From positions 1-64,000 of the forward strand of contig JBGTCV010000032.1 in NCBI GenBank assembly GCA_041748655.1: a stretch of DNA of 64,000 bases, written 5' to 3'. The notes beneath the pieces are model-generated. The model was not told the origin of the DNA. It saw nothing but the letters and a program-made list of their open reading frames with translations, and searched no databases. Below are positions 24,801-33,503 of this stretch, in pieces (the first letter of the stretch is position 1; each line of letters starts with the position of its first letter). Source of the stretch: Leptofilum sp041748655 (GTDB lineage Bacteria; Chloroflexota; Anaerolineae; Promineifilales; Promineifilaceae). The position numbers were made by a program, and so were the translations under genes.

Positions 24801-25373
24801 ACGGTCAACCAGGCCATTGACAGCATTCGGGACTTTGAAGCATCCCTAGCCAACGACTTCACCGCAACCCTACAGTACAGCGATTTCGAGGAGGCTGAGG
24901 CTCAAGCTAAAGCCACACGGGACGCCCTGCTGGCAGCGGAAGGCAATTACTCCGCCAGCATGACCACGACCAACACCACGATTAACCAGGTCGTAAACGT
25001 ACCGGCCACCGGCCCAGGCGGGGGGAATCCTGTTGCGATGCACGAAGGCGGGCAATTTGGTGCCCACCAGCTGCTGATGGTGGGTGATGGTCCAGGCGGG
25101 AAATTTATCCCCGGCATCACTGAATTCGTGATGTTTGATAAGCCCGGATCTGTTATCGGCGCTGATGAATCTGCCCGGCTCTTTTCCGGCCAGCAGCTGC
25201 CCCCAGGACTTGAGAACAGCCAGACAGACAAGATAACACCCCTGATTAATCCAGGGAGCGAGAAGGGCGCAGGCGCACAGGTGACGATTAACGTCTACCT
25301 CTACGAAGCGCAAAACAAAGACATTACCGACAGCGTTTTACAGGCGCTGCAACGGGGAGGGCTGGTCAATTGA
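21888..25373 (+). CDS. Tail tape measure protein
   Basis: 1161 residues, the longest gene of the tail block; it sets tail length. Residues 1-340 are long helices with coiled coils. From about 380 (FDRGSREVFTLIPEASGEMR) to 580 it has the conserved TP901-type core (LPNEMLPAVYDALSAGIP, VNAxTSIAGEAG-like GLNAVTSIAGEAG). Residues 860-1010 are Ala-rich helices. The C-terminus turns Gly-rich (PGGGNPVAMHEGGQFGAH) and resembles the tip-binding end. By extrapolation from 1.5 angstrom per residue the tail would be about 170 nm. Confidence 0.9.
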   Translation: MATHKIGIEVESKSSGSGFRKAEQDAKELNQQLRRLDKSLDTSNLDTYESRLKRSRVASETWVDVLRTMGAETRRQESRINRLSDATRQHTTHIKRVNKAYNLASNSANDYSRQTRKVELSVEDAFRAQSRAVNRTEELTLATAGGAQAAYKYFTKYTQVIGTLNRGRHHTVEMARAVGILGEETHRGSRQATSYGNELNELKGDLTGLHSVMHTLTLSIKNLTENLEKTEKRAESTDMAVDALGNEIQDAGERAYYLNEALHESEQSLYIWQNRAAIAEAKAAALGAEIRETGQDVDKASEEMRQAANQTDRFGDELGLLGQALTRVDGRLDKFDRGLDEVNSGLRKSSFAASAWSESFGNIISNVLQEAAYAAYQFATEAVEAFHEFDRGSREVFTLIPEASGEMRDALKADVLDLGHELGRLPNEMLPAVYDALSAGIPQENVLSAVATASDAARAGVADLDSTLKLGVAILNAQVGGVSNLEEVYDQLFFTVKNGVITMPEMTEGLNAVTSIAGEAGVSLQDISAALIVMTRQGDSAQEAFELLSIMLTQLSTSGTTLSTVFETAAGKSFRQFIAEGGNLAGAMGMLQQHATDTGQALGDILGGGSPFFRDTQAARGTLELTGKHLESLIHFAAEAEDQVGSMGYAAAEMGEVAELGALKAASAWETMKITIADAYSEEADAVFASKEAIAEYVSEDAKRKMQFDATVEAIKAQGVAQADLRLTLNAVHQGTTAWRNSMVDAETMARRTDIAVRLLSQGFEGNGYQLEELINLEMEQIDAAVEVGKSLENVDAKLMAMTANFAAAQNVIPPTVATLRAASEAALDLSSNLSSYGEEGIGSGLGAVALSAIEAKEEMIAANEDIAAASEARAARIAAAAEAERAAISASREAYNGYASTALESGEATTNWTDALFKSAGQMDINQSQYIALAIASGEYSEAQIRAALTEAAMRQAVEQLSVALAAGDITVNQAIDSIRDFEASLANDFTATLQYSDFEEAEAQAKATRDALLAAEGNYSASMTTTNTTINQVVNVPATGPGGGNPVAMHEGGQFGAHQLLMVGDGPGGKFIPGITEFVMFDKPGSVIGADESARLFSGQQLPPGLENSQTDKITPLINPGSEKGAGAQVTINVYLYEAQNKDITDSVLQALQRGGLVN

Positions 25374-25771
25374 AATACATCACAGCCTTTAATGGCAAGA
25401 CCCTTCACGACGGCACCAACCGGTTCAGCATATCGAAACTGCCGATAACCAAAGCAGCAGAGATCGAAAAGGTGCGCATGGCCAACGGTGCGCTATTTGA
25501 TCCAAATTACGGCACCGGATCGCAGGTGACGCCCCAGCCGTTTGACGCCATGTTTTTCATGCGCTTCGCCACCAAAGCGGCCGCTGAAGCGGAGGAAACG
25601 GCATTGGCCAATCTCATTGGCAGCAACGGCACCGTCACCGCCCAAAGGGACAGCGGCGGCGCGGCCGAAACTTGCAATGCCAGCCTGAAATCTGCCTCGC
25701 TTGTCACCAAGAAAAGCGATTTTGCTTTTACCGTTACGCTCAATTTTGAGCCATTCACTGATTGGAGTTGA
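25370..25771 (+). CDS. Tail protein, distal-tail-like (putative)
   Basis: 133 residues from TTG 25370, overlapping the tape measure stop by four bases. Alternating beta strands (GKTLHDGTNRFSISKLP, SDFAFTVTLNFEPFTDW) and the position directly after the tape measure suggest the ring protein that joins tail tube and tip. No signature motif is visible. Confidence 0.5.
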   Translation: MKYITAFNGKTLHDGTNRFSISKLPITKAAEIEKVRMANGALFDPNYGTGSQVTPQPFDAMFFMRFATKAAAEAEETALANLIGSNGTVTAQRDSGGAAETCNASLKSASLVTKKSDFAFTVTLNFEPFTDWS

Positions 25772-25774
25772 TCG

Positions 25775-27463
25775 ATGTCATCATTCACCAATCACAGAGT
25801 TCACATTTACAGCCTCACAACCCTGGCTCTCATTGGCACGATTACCAGAGTTATCACGGCCGAGGGCGTCAATGAGATCGACGCCGTTGGATCTGGCAGC
25901 TTCCAGATCCATGGCAGTGATACCCCCTCTGTTGCCTTAATTCAGGAATACCGGATCGCCCGCGTCATCGCCACGTCAGCCGTCAGCGGGCAGGTTCATG
26001 AAGTCGCCTGCTTCATCATTCGGGACGTAACCAAAGAGGGCAAAGGCAACAAGGTGATCATCAACGTGAAGGGACCAGATCTCATAGGCGAACTGATGTT
26101 TGGCAACATCGGCTTTTCAGTGATCAGCGACAATGCCGGAGGACCATCCCCTACCCCAATCGCAGACGCCCTGCTGAACTCAAACAAAATCTGGTCAATC
26201 ACCCAGCACGGCACCGGCCACCCGGACGGCGGCATATTTGTGGGCAGCGGCGAAACAACCTTTGTTGTTCTCATTACCCTGCTTCAGCAGCTGCGTGGCC
26301 ACATGTCATTTTCGCTGAAGAACAATCCCCGTTTCCATGTTCATATCTGGTATGAACACACAGAAACCTTTGGGGCTGACTTTGACACCCTTACCCTGCT
26401 GGAGACCAGCAACCCGCAGGCTTACGAGAACAATCCGGCCGTAGCGATCATCACCACGCCCGTCACTGTCAAGCCAGAGAAACAAGACGTATTCACCAGA
26501 GCCTATGTTTTTGGGGCAGGCATGGGCGTAGATCGCCAGACGATCAAGCCAGCCGAGGGGCACGTAACGATCCCCTCTGGCTACACCGTTGATTTTGATA
26601 AGTCCCTGATAATCAACAGCGCCCTGGAGGCCACCCAGCCAAAAATCGCCACGTCGAAAGGGTTCCCGGAATACGAGCCAGAAGATCCTAATGATGATTT
26701 CTCTGTGCGCGTCAATGCCATGAGCCTGTTTTCGGCAGGCTACTACTGGCTAAAAAACAGATCTAAAGCAGTCATCCTGTTCTACGAAGTCAAGGATCTA
26801 GTGATCCATCGAGACATCGTGCCGGGGCAGCTAATCCACATCACCTACAGCCGGACATCCCCCGTCAACAGCAGCGGAAGCCCGGCCACAACATCGATCA
26901 TCAATCTCGATGACGATCTGATTGTCTTAAGCGTCAGGCACCGGTTTGGGGAAGGTGGTGTTCGCTATACCGATCTGGTGATAGGCGACACACCCAAGCG
27001 GCCATCCACCGGCCTGGATTGGATCTCTGAAAAGCTCAAGGAGCTGGAAGAGACCGTCAAGCATACCAATGCTGGCAGTGGCGGCACCGGCAGCCCCAGC
27101 GGCAGCAGCAGCTACCTGTTGGCCACCGGCAGCGGTCCAATCTTAAGTGGCAATTTGCTGGTTGAACCGCTCATCACCATTGACGGCGTGGACATATCCG
27201 CCCATGTGGATGACCCAGACGCGCACCACGTACCAGGTACCTTGAGCCACAACAGCCCAAATTTCAACAACGGCACAGAAACCCATGCCATTGACGCCAG
27301 CAGCAACCCCGGCCCACAAGCCTACTTGCTGAAAACTGGTCCAGGTGGCCAGCTAACTTTAGTGCGGATCAGCCTGGAAAGCTTAGTTCTGACCGACCGC
27401 ACCACAACCCAACCATTCAACATTTTCATTGACGATGGACGCATGTTCATTGAGCCAATTTAG
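25775..27463 (+). CDS. Tail tip / baseplate structural protein (putative)
   Basis: 562 residues. The N-terminal 380 are beta-rich with a baseplate-hub look (VNEIDAVGSGSFQIHGSD, YRIARVIAT). A Gly/Ser linker (about 430-450) leads to a C-terminal module (DASSNPGPQAYLLKTGPG). That module recurs in the 1054-residue protein downstream as SSNPGAQGVLLRSSDSG, so both probably share a carbohydrate- or fibre-attachment segment. Confidence 0.55.
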   Translation: MSSFTNHRVHIYSLTTLALIGTITRVITAEGVNEIDAVGSGSFQIHGSDTPSVALIQEYRIARVIATSAVSGQVHEVACFIIRDVTKEGKGNKVIINVKGPDLIGELMFGNIGFSVISDNAGGPSPTPIADALLNSNKIWSITQHGTGHPDGGIFVGSGETTFVVLITLLQQLRGHMSFSLKNNPRFHVHIWYEHTETFGADFDTLTLLETSNPQAYENNPAVAIITTPVTVKPEKQDVFTRAYVFGAGMGVDRQTIKPAEGHVTIPSGYTVDFDKSLIINSALEATQPKIATSKGFPEYEPEDPNDDFSVRVNAMSLFSAGYYWLKNRSKAVILFYEVKDLVIHRDIVPGQLIHITYSRTSPVNSSGSPATTSIINLDDDLIVLSVRHRFGEGGVRYTDLVIGDTPKRPSTGLDWISEKLKELEETVKHTNAGSGGTGSPSGSSSYLLATGSGPILSGNLLVEPLITIDGVDISAHVDDPDAHHVPGTLSHNSPNFNNGTETHAIDASSNPGPQAYLLKTGPGGQLTLVRISLESLVLTDRTTTQPFNIFIDDGRMFIEPI

Positions 27464-27475
27464 GAGACTTATATC

Positions 27476-27907
27476 ATGGCCGTAGGAGACGTAACTGTAA
27501 TGAACCGGGGGAAATTCACCTTCGGTAACAACTTGAATCTAGCAACCGACACCTTCCGCTGCTACTTGCTGGCAGGCTGGACGCCCAACATAGACACCCA
27601 TCACTTTCTGAGCGACATCGTCTCGAATGAGATTTCGCTCACCGGCTACACGGCCGGAGGCATCACGCTGAGCAGCCTCTCGTGGACGGAAAACGACACC
27701 GACGACCGCAGCCAGTGGGATTTTGCCAACCCGAATTGGGCAAGCATCGCCACCGGCACGATCCAATATGCCGCCATCGTCAAATGGACAGGGAGCGCAT
27801 CAACCAGCCCCGTCCTCTTGGCGATTGAGGTATCTAATTCAAATGGCCAGAGCTACACCATAACGCTACCGGCCACCGGCATTTTGCACGTTCGACAAGC
27901 TGCATAG
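27476..27907 (+). CDS. Small tail-associated protein of unknown function
   Basis: 143 residues, beta-rich throughout (VTVMNRGKFTFGNNLNLAT, AGGITLSSLSWTENDTDD). GGAG lies upstream of ATG 27476. Proteins of this length and style occur among phage tail-tip genes. No function assigned. Confidence 0.5.
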   Translation: MAVGDVTVMNRGKFTFGNNLNLATDTFRCYLLAGWTPNIDTHHFLSDIVSNEISLTGYTAGGITLSSLSWTENDTDDRSQWDFANPNWASIATGTIQYAAIVKWTGSASTSPVLLAIEVSNSNGQSYTITLPATGILHVRQAA

Positions 27908-27916
27908 GCATCACTC

Positions 27917-30900
27917 ATGGCAATAAGTGAAGGGCTGTACAGTGGGGCTTACCTAGGATCGCTGGTAAGTAACCCCACCATCTCGATCTCCCCTCCCGCG
28001 CTCACTGATGGAGCGCTGGTTGTTTTCGTGCTGTTCTACAGCGGAAACGACACAGAATCATGCACCGGGGTGACGTGGAACGGCACGGCCATGACTGCCG
28101 AAGGGGCGCAAAACAACAACTACGGTACAAGCCGCCAGATCAATATATCTGCCTGGAGCCTCATCAACCCCACGGCGGACGGCACCAGCCGCAACTTATC
28201 TGTTACCTTCTCAACCGGGGTGAGATCTGCCGCTTGTGGCTATTTTTTCATCAACGGCGCAGACCAGACCGATTTTGCCAGCAACTTTGTAAGCAACCTG
28301 GAGACCGGGACAAGCAGCGCGGCCACCGTAAACATTACCAGCGCCAACGCCAACGCATTCTTACCAGCGGCAGCAGTCCTTATGGGAGGCAGCAGCGGCG
28401 GCAACTACTGGACGCCCGGCACCGGGATGACGGAAGAATACGACGACGCCACCGGCACCGGTAACTTTGTCGATTTTCGATACACCGCCATTCACCGAAC
28501 CGAAGCCAGCACCGGCACCTATGCTCTGGCCAGCACCGGCAGCAGTAATAACCGCTGGGTAATTGCAGGGCTTGAGGTCAAAGAGGCCACGACCGCAGGG
28601 GTGAACATCAACACCGAAACGGCCGTTGTTGAGATTGCCCCACAGGCCGTAGCCGTTGATCTGGGCACACCGCCTGAAATAAACATCAACGCAGCCACGG
28701 CCGTGGTTGAGATTGCCCCACAGGCCGTGACTATCGACCTGGGCGTGACGCCCGGAGTGAACATCGACACAGCCACGGCCGTGGTTGAAATTGCCCCCCA
28801 GGCCGTGGGCATCGAGCTGGGTATCCCAGGTATCGACATCAATGCAGCCACGGCCGTCATTGAAATTGCCCCGCAGGCCGTCAGCCTGGACTTGGGCACA
28901 CCACCGGCCGGGATCAACATAGAGGTAATCACAGCCGCTATTGAAATCGTGGCCCAGCCCGTTACGGTTTATGCGCCAGGGGCAGCCAAACTAATCGGCG
29001 TCCCCATCCCCCTGCCCCTCTCTGCCGACAGCCAGGACCAGGTGGATCACAACCTTGGCACGATCAGCCATTCAGTTGTGGCCAGCAGCAACCCAGGCGC
29101 TCAGGGCGTCCTGCTAAGATCTTCCGACAGTGGCTATGTGCAGCTGCTGAGGCTGGGATTAGGCGTGGACCCCCAATACCCCCTCGATGTAGTTGGAGAC
29201 GTTCGTCTGACAGGCTGGCTCCGCCACACTGGAGACCTGAACATCGAGGCGGCAGGCGGGGATATTCTACTCAGAGACACAAACATACAGGCGCACGACT
29301 GGATCAGCGGCACCACCGGTTGGGGCATCCAGCACAATATTGCAGATTTCAGAAACATCACGGCCGACAGCCTCACGGTGGAGGCTTTTATAGCCGACAT
29401 CAATCTCGCATTGGCTGGCAGCCAATTTATTACCAAATCGCTGGCTGTTATCTCCCGGCCGTTCACCGTGCCCATGACCACGGCAACCCTTTACGTTTTC
29501 GATCTGCCTGGCTTTGCCAACACCCAGGTTTTTGAAGATGGTGACACCATTCGCTTGCGTCACATCGACCGCAGCGGCGGCGGGCTGGTTGTAGCTGATG
29601 TATGGGGCACAGTCAGCAGCTATGCCGACTTAAGCGGCGGCGAACAGTCATGGACATTCAGCCTGCTAAATGGCACCGTTGGCCAGCTCATTCACGAAGG
29701 TGGGATCGCGCTGGATTATGGCGTAAGTGGGAATGGTTATTGGCATGTGACCACGCTGGACCCGGCCGGATCACCCTATGCTCAAATCGGAACGTGGACC
29801 AGCGACCCGGCCAACCCAACCAACCACCAGGTACACGTTCGCATGGGGCAGCTAGATGGCATCACCGGCATCGGCAACGAGTGGGGTTTTTGGGCTGGCT
29901 CAGATACAGATAAGTATCTACTCGCCAGCGACAGCCACCTTGAGGCCCACGGCATGAGGCTGAGTCTCTATGACACCGATGGAGAAGAAACAGTCAGGTT
30001 AGATCCCAACGCCCCATACCTGGCTATTGGCGACCCATTGCCCACCGGCCCCAGCACAGGCGGACCCGGCCTATGGGTCGGCCAGGAAGGTGGAGCTTAC
30101 CCATTCAGGCTAGGCGATCCAACTGGTGTATCTCTCCGCTACACGGCCGCAGGCAGCTTGCTGATTAGAAACGCCAGCAATCAAAACGTCATTGTCCTTG
30201 CCGCAGACGGCAGCAGCTACTTTGACCGCCCCATGACGTTGGGCACAACTGGCGGGATCTGGCAGGGAACCGGCTCATTTGCCACGCCCACCACCGGGCT
30301 AAAAATCTGGCGCGACGGCGATGTCGGCCGAATTGGAGGCTACAACGCAGGGGTTTTGCAGTGGTATGCCAACAACGACGGGAAATTATATGCAGCATCA
30401 GGTGATGTTGTAATAGACGAAAACGGCTTGTCGCTTACAGCCGGGACGATTTGGCACCCACGAACAAGCATAGAGTGGATACCAATAAACGGAACAACGG
30501 CCGGGAGTAATGTGTATGCAATCAACAATGTGCCCACAGGTAGCAACCCGCGAACAACTCTAATTTTGTCCACCAAATACAACAGTGACACAAATTACAT
30601 CTATCTGCATTACGACAAAACAATTCTGACAAGAGAGCTAGAAGTAACTGGCGGGATAACAGTAAAAGAGTACCCAAGTTCGTCGGGGTTCGGGAACGTA
30701 GACTACGAAGGAAACTTGATAAGCAGAAAAGGCGCGTCCGGTTATACCGTCTACGCTTATCGCCCAATCGCGCCTGTGTCTAGCTCAGGCTGGGGCGGAG
30801 ACGCCAAAACGGGAGGCTCAGTTATCACCATCCCGATCAGTGGATTTTCCGGGGTCCCCTCAGCTGTCCAAGCAGTAAATATTCATGTGGTTTCCCAAAT

Positions 30901-31081
30901 GTCGTCGCAAGGCCACTTGCGCTTTGGCGGAAGCTTCGCATACCCCGAAGAAGTTTCCGTCGAAGGCAGCGGGTGGCAGCGCGTAAACGGCATTGTTCGT
31001 GTCATTTCTGGAAACATCTATTTCTACAGTAACGTCAATATTAATCAAATTTGGGTAAGCGTGAACGGCTACTTTATCTAA
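27917..31081 (+). CDS. Large tail fibre / receptor-binding protein with internal repeats
   Basis: 1054 residues. The N-terminal 220 form a beta-sandwich-like region (GVTWNGTAMTAEGAQNN). Residues about 229-350 hold five tandem repeats of about 26 residues with the core TAVVEIAPQAV followed by DLG. The middle has DASSNPG-like adaptor text (SSNPGAQGVLL) and a fibre region with many PLTLG/TGxL turns. The last 200 residues are distinctly AT-richer at DNA level (30,400-31,080), suggesting an exchanged receptor-binding tip. It ends in aromatic beta strands (VNINQIWVSVNGYFI). Confidence 0.7.
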   Translation: MAISEGLYSGAYLGSLVSNPTISISPPALTDGALVVFVLFYSGNDTESCTGVTWNGTAMTAEGAQNNNYGTSRQINISAWSLINPTADGTSRNLSVTFSTGVRSAACGYFFINGADQTDFASNFVSNLETGTSSAATVNITSANANAFLPAAAVLMGGSSGGNYWTPGTGMTEEYDDATGTGNFVDFRYTAIHRTEASTGTYALASTGSSNNRWVIAGLEVKEATTAGVNINTETAVVEIAPQAVAVDLGTPPEININAATAVVEIAPQAVTIDLGVTPGVNIDTATAVVEIAPQAVGIELGIPGIDINAATAVIEIAPQAVSLDLGTPPAGINIEVITAAIEIVAQPVTVYAPGAAKLIGVPIPLPLSADSQDQVDHNLGTISHSVVASSNPGAQGVLLRSSDSGYVQLLRLGLGVDPQYPLDVVGDVRLTGWLRHTGDLNIEAAGGDILLRDTNIQAHDWISGTTGWGIQHNIADFRNITADSLTVEAFIADINLALAGSQFITKSLAVISRPFTVPMTTATLYVFDLPGFANTQVFEDGDTIRLRHIDRSGGGLVVADVWGTVSSYADLSGGEQSWTFSLLNGTVGQLIHEGGIALDYGVSGNGYWHVTTLDPAGSPYAQIGTWTSDPANPTNHQVHVRMGQLDGITGIGNEWGFWAGSDTDKYLLASDSHLEAHGMRLSLYDTDGEETVRLDPNAPYLAIGDPLPTGPSTGGPGLWVGQEGGAYPFRLGDPTGVSLRYTAAGSLLIRNASNQNVIVLAADGSSYFDRPMTLGTTGGIWQGTGSFATPTTGLKIWRDGDVGRIGGYNAGVLQWYANNDGKLYAASGDVVIDENGLSLTAGTIWHPRTSIEWIPINGTTAGSNVYAINNVPTGSNPRTTLILSTKYNSDTNYIYLHYDKTILTRELEVTGGITVKEYPSSSGFGNVDYEGNLISRKGASGYTVYAYRPIAPVSSSGWGGDAKTGGSVITIPISGFSGVPSAVQAVNIHVVSQMSSQGHLRFGGSFAYPEEVSVEGSGWQRVNGIVRVISGNIYFYSNVNINQIWVSVNGYFI

Positions 31082-31095
31082 CCAGGAGAATAACC

Positions 31096-31272
31096 ATGAA
31101 GAAAACAGAAGCACCTATCGAACGAGAAACGATCATCACCCAGCGCAATGGCCTGGTCTCAACCCGCGACAAATTGCGGCTGGAGCTGGCCAGCTACGAC
31201 GGAGCGATCCAGTCGCTGGACTTGCTTCTTAACCCGGAAAAGGAAAGCCAGCCGGAAGAAGAACAAAGCTAA
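31096..31272 (+). CDS. Small charged phage protein
   Basis: 58 residues from ATG 31096 with AGGAG upstream. It is a helical hairpin-like sequence (LVSTRDKLRLELASYDGAI) with an acidic end (EKESQPEEEQS). Unknown function; it belongs to the tail-lysis junction. Confidence 0.55.
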   Translation: MKKTEAPIERETIITQRNGLVSTRDKLRLELASYDGAIQSLDLLLNPEKESQPEEEQS

Positions 31273-31283
31273 CAGGTAAAGCC

Positions 31284-31643
31284 ATGAATCCAGACATCCT
31301 CATAGCCATCTTTTCCTCGACTGTTCTATCAACCCTCATCACAGTCTTTACTGCCCAGCTGCAAAATCGGCACCAACGCCAGCAGAATCTGGCCATGAGA
31401 GATCAGACCGTAGCAGATCGCTACTACGACGAGTTAAGGGAGGACATTGACAACCTGCGCCGCCAGCTAACGGACAGCGACCACCGGGGCAACAAATGGC
31501 AGGAGCAGTATTACCAGCTCTATGCCAAATACCAATTTGTTAAGGCCCAATTCGAGCTGGCATCCCAACGCATAGACGAATTGACCAGCTCAATCGAAGA
31601 GCTGAAAACCATCATCCAAACAAAGGAGCATAATCGTGAATAA
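31284..31643 (+). CDS. Membrane-anchored coiled-coil protein, possibly lysis-related
   Basis: 119 residues. Residues 5-23 (ILIAIFSSTVLSTLITVF) are one membrane helix. The rest is a long coiled coil (YYDELREDIDNLRRQLTDS, ELASQRIDELTSSIEELK). One helix plus a coil next to a holin-like gene resembles an inner-membrane spanin or an accessory lysis protein. It overlaps the next gene by 8 bases. Confidence 0.5.
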   Translation: MNPDILIAIFSSTVLSTLITVFTAQLQNRHQRQQNLAMRDQTVADRYYDELREDIDNLRRQLTDSDHRGNKWQEQYYQLYAKYQFVKAQFELASQRIDELTSSIEELKTIIQTKEHNRE

Positions 31644-31872
31644 CCCTCTCATTTTCAACAGCAAGAAAGCCACAATAGCCGTGCTTAGCGCCGTGCTGAC
31701 CATGCTTGTTTCGGTTCTGCCGGTCTTCTTTCCCGAAGCCGATCCGACCCTCTTTCAGGAGGCGGCCGATTTCATCATGAAGATCGCACTCATGTACCTG
31801 CCGAGCCAGGCCCTCATTGACATCGCAAAAGTCATCAAGGCAAGCAATGAACCGAATCCGGATCAAGCATAA
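31636..31872 (+). CDS. Holin-like protein
   Basis: 78 residues from GTG 31636. One clear membrane helix lies at 11-31 (TIAVLSAVLTMLVSVLPVFF) and a second, more amphipathic, at about 43-65 (DFIMKIALMYLPSQALIDIA). Size, charge at both ends and place after the tail genes fit a holin, which opens the cell membrane at lysis. No endolysin gene is visible next to it. Confidence 0.55.
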   Translation: MNNPLIFNSKKATIAVLSAVLTMLVSVLPVFFPEADPTLFQEAADFIMKIALMYLPSQALIDIAKVIKASNEPNPDQA

Positions 31873-31882
31873 AGGCGAAAAA

Positions 31883-32158
31883 ATGGGGACGGTCCAGACC
31901 ATTCTCAAAAGCGACCAGCGCACCCGGAGCGTTACCAGCCTCACCGGCAACGAGCTGGCCCAGCTGATTGTCGATGTCTGGACACTACCACAAATCAAGC
32001 CAGCCGATGGCAAAAGCAGCGACATAGACGGCAAGCCGGGGCTGCGCCCAGGGGAAGACCGCAACCTCATGAAGCTGCTGTTCACCACCGGCCAGGCGCG
32101 ATATGGCGAGATGTTCACCCACGTCATTGCCGAGCGGTACATGCGTTCACTTTCGTGA
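31883..32158 (+). CDS. Last protein of the late operon, unknown function
   Basis: 91 residues from ATG 31883. It is soluble and alpha-helical (LTGNELAQLIVDVWTLPQ, HVIAERYMRSLS). Its stop is embedded in TTCGTGACGAA, the best copy of the phage-wide palindrome. No family recognised, and not obviously a peptidoglycan hydrolase. Confidence 0.5.
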   Translation: MGTVQTILKSDQRTRSVTSLTGNELAQLIVDVWTLPQIKPADGKSSDIDGKPGLRPGEDRNLMKLLFTTGQARYGEMFTHVIAERYMRSLS

Positions 32159-32225
32159 CGAAACCCAGCTGGTCCAGCTGCAAATTCGTCACGATAGGTT
32201 ACGTAAAATCCCCCTATAATCTCCA

Positions 32226-32393
32226 TGCCCGCCTGTGTGGATCGGCCGGGCCAGCAGTATGGGACTGTCCTGCTGTGGCCGATCCACTTCTATAAACCGG
32301 CTACCATGAAGCCACGAGACCCACAGGAGGCGATAAAGATTGGTGAGAGATTACAGGCAAACAAAAAGCCGACTGCATGGGGTCGGCTTTTTG
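32226..32393 (+). ncRNA. Candidate structured small RNA of the prophage
   Basis: TATAAT (32215-32220) precedes it, though the -35 region is poor. GTGGATCGGCC (32237-32247) pairs perfectly with GGCCGATCCAC (32277-32287), enclosing CAGCAG/CTGCTG (32252-32257, 32270-32275). CCTGTG (32232-32237) can pair with CACAGG (32322-32327) as an outer helix. A terminator AAAGCCGAC/GGTCGGCTTT with TTTTTG ends it near 32,393. No reading frame of note lies inside. It is convergent with the integrase gene and could be a lysogeny or anti-defence RNA. Confidence 0.6.
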
Positions 32394-32482
32394 TATTAGT
32401 GACGATGTTGGCCACCAGGCCCGCCGCTGCGGTCACGAAATAGCGGTAGTGACCGGCGCGGCCCCGGCCGACGGCACCGGTG

Positions 32483-33430
32483 TCACGATCCAACGAGAGA
32501 CAGGGTTTCAGTTGTATCTGAAAGCTGCTCAAAGTCTGGATGATAGTAGAACGTCAAAGTTGTTTTTATATCCGAGTGGCCCAGCTTCTCCTGAGCCAAA
32601 CGGGGGTTAGCCCTATCCGTCCAAGTCTGACCAACCAGGTGGCGCAGGGCGTGAGGATTAAGCGGCCCAGCTGCACCAGACTTCTCGCCCAGCTGGCGGA
32701 ACAATATCCGAACCGCATTTTCAGATAACTGCTTCCCCCTACTTCGATTGCCCAGGCCAACAAAAACGTAAACCCGCTGCTTTTTCGGAACGATGTGAAC
32801 ATCAAGCCACGAGGCAATAAGCCTGGCGCAATTTTTAGAAAATGTCACGCGCCTTACACTTGACTTCCCATCAATCACAGCGCTTAAAGTGGCCAGATCC
32901 AAATCGGCAGCTTTCAGGCTGACCGCTTCTCCCACCCGGACGCCCGTGTCTGCCATGAAGGCGATCAAGGCCAGATCACGGGGATGCGTGGCCACGTCCA
33001 GCAAAGACCTGACCGTTTCCTCTCTCATAGTCCGTTCCTTAACCCGCACCTTCTCAAATTTAGGTGCAGGCAGTGAGGCCAGCGGATCGGCAGCCAGCAG
33101 CCCCAATTTCACACACACCCGGATGAAATAACGGATCGTCTTCAGACGCTCCCGAATTGTCACCGGCGAGAGCCGCCTGGCTACTGGATCGCGGTTGGGG
33201 TGTTCCACATAGAGAACAGATTGCTCCCTCATTAGCTCCAGCCAACGGCCGACAAGAACGGCCGTTATTTGGTCCAGCTGCTGCACCTCCATGACGTTGA
33301 AAAATTGATTCAACTTTTGGGAGTGAGCCGCGATTGTTGCCGGGCGAACGCCGCGAAAGCGCAGCCAGGTGAGAAATTGTTCCAAAGCTTCGTTCGAGGA
33401 GGTTTGTCCGATGTTTGCTTGCATGTTCAT
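32483..33430 (-). CDS. int: Phage tyrosine recombinase / integrase
   Basis: 315 residues. It integrates and excises the prophage. The N-terminal SAM-like core-binding domain covers about 12-115. In the catalytic domain R165 (TGVRVGEAVSL), H260-x-x-R263 (HALRHLVGQTW), H285 (LGHSDIKTT) and the tyrosine at 295 or 296 (FYYH) form the full active set. It is read towards the structural genes and away from tRNA-Lys. The 22-bp palindrome array lies upstream of its start. Confidence 0.93.
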   Translation of the reverse strand: MNMQANIGQTSSNEALEQFLTWLRFRGVRPATIAAHSQKLNQFFNVMEVQQLDQITAVLVGRWLELMREQSVLYVEHPNRDPVARRLSPVTIRERLKTIRYFIRVCVKLGLLAADPLASLPAPKFEKVRVKERTMREETVRSLLDVATHPRDLALIAFMADTGVRVGEAVSLKAADLDLATLSAVIDGKSSVRRVTFSKNCARLIASWLDVHIVPKKQRVYVFVGLGNRSRGKQLSENAVRILFRQLGEKSGAAGPLNPHALRHLVGQTWTDRANPRLAQEKLGHSDIKTTLTFYYHPDFEQLSDTTETLSLVGS

Positions 33431-33503
33431 ATTTCAAGTTTAGATAGAACCAATTTGCAGTTTGATGGGGCATAAGTGCCAGAAAATAAGGAGTTATGCA
33501 CAT

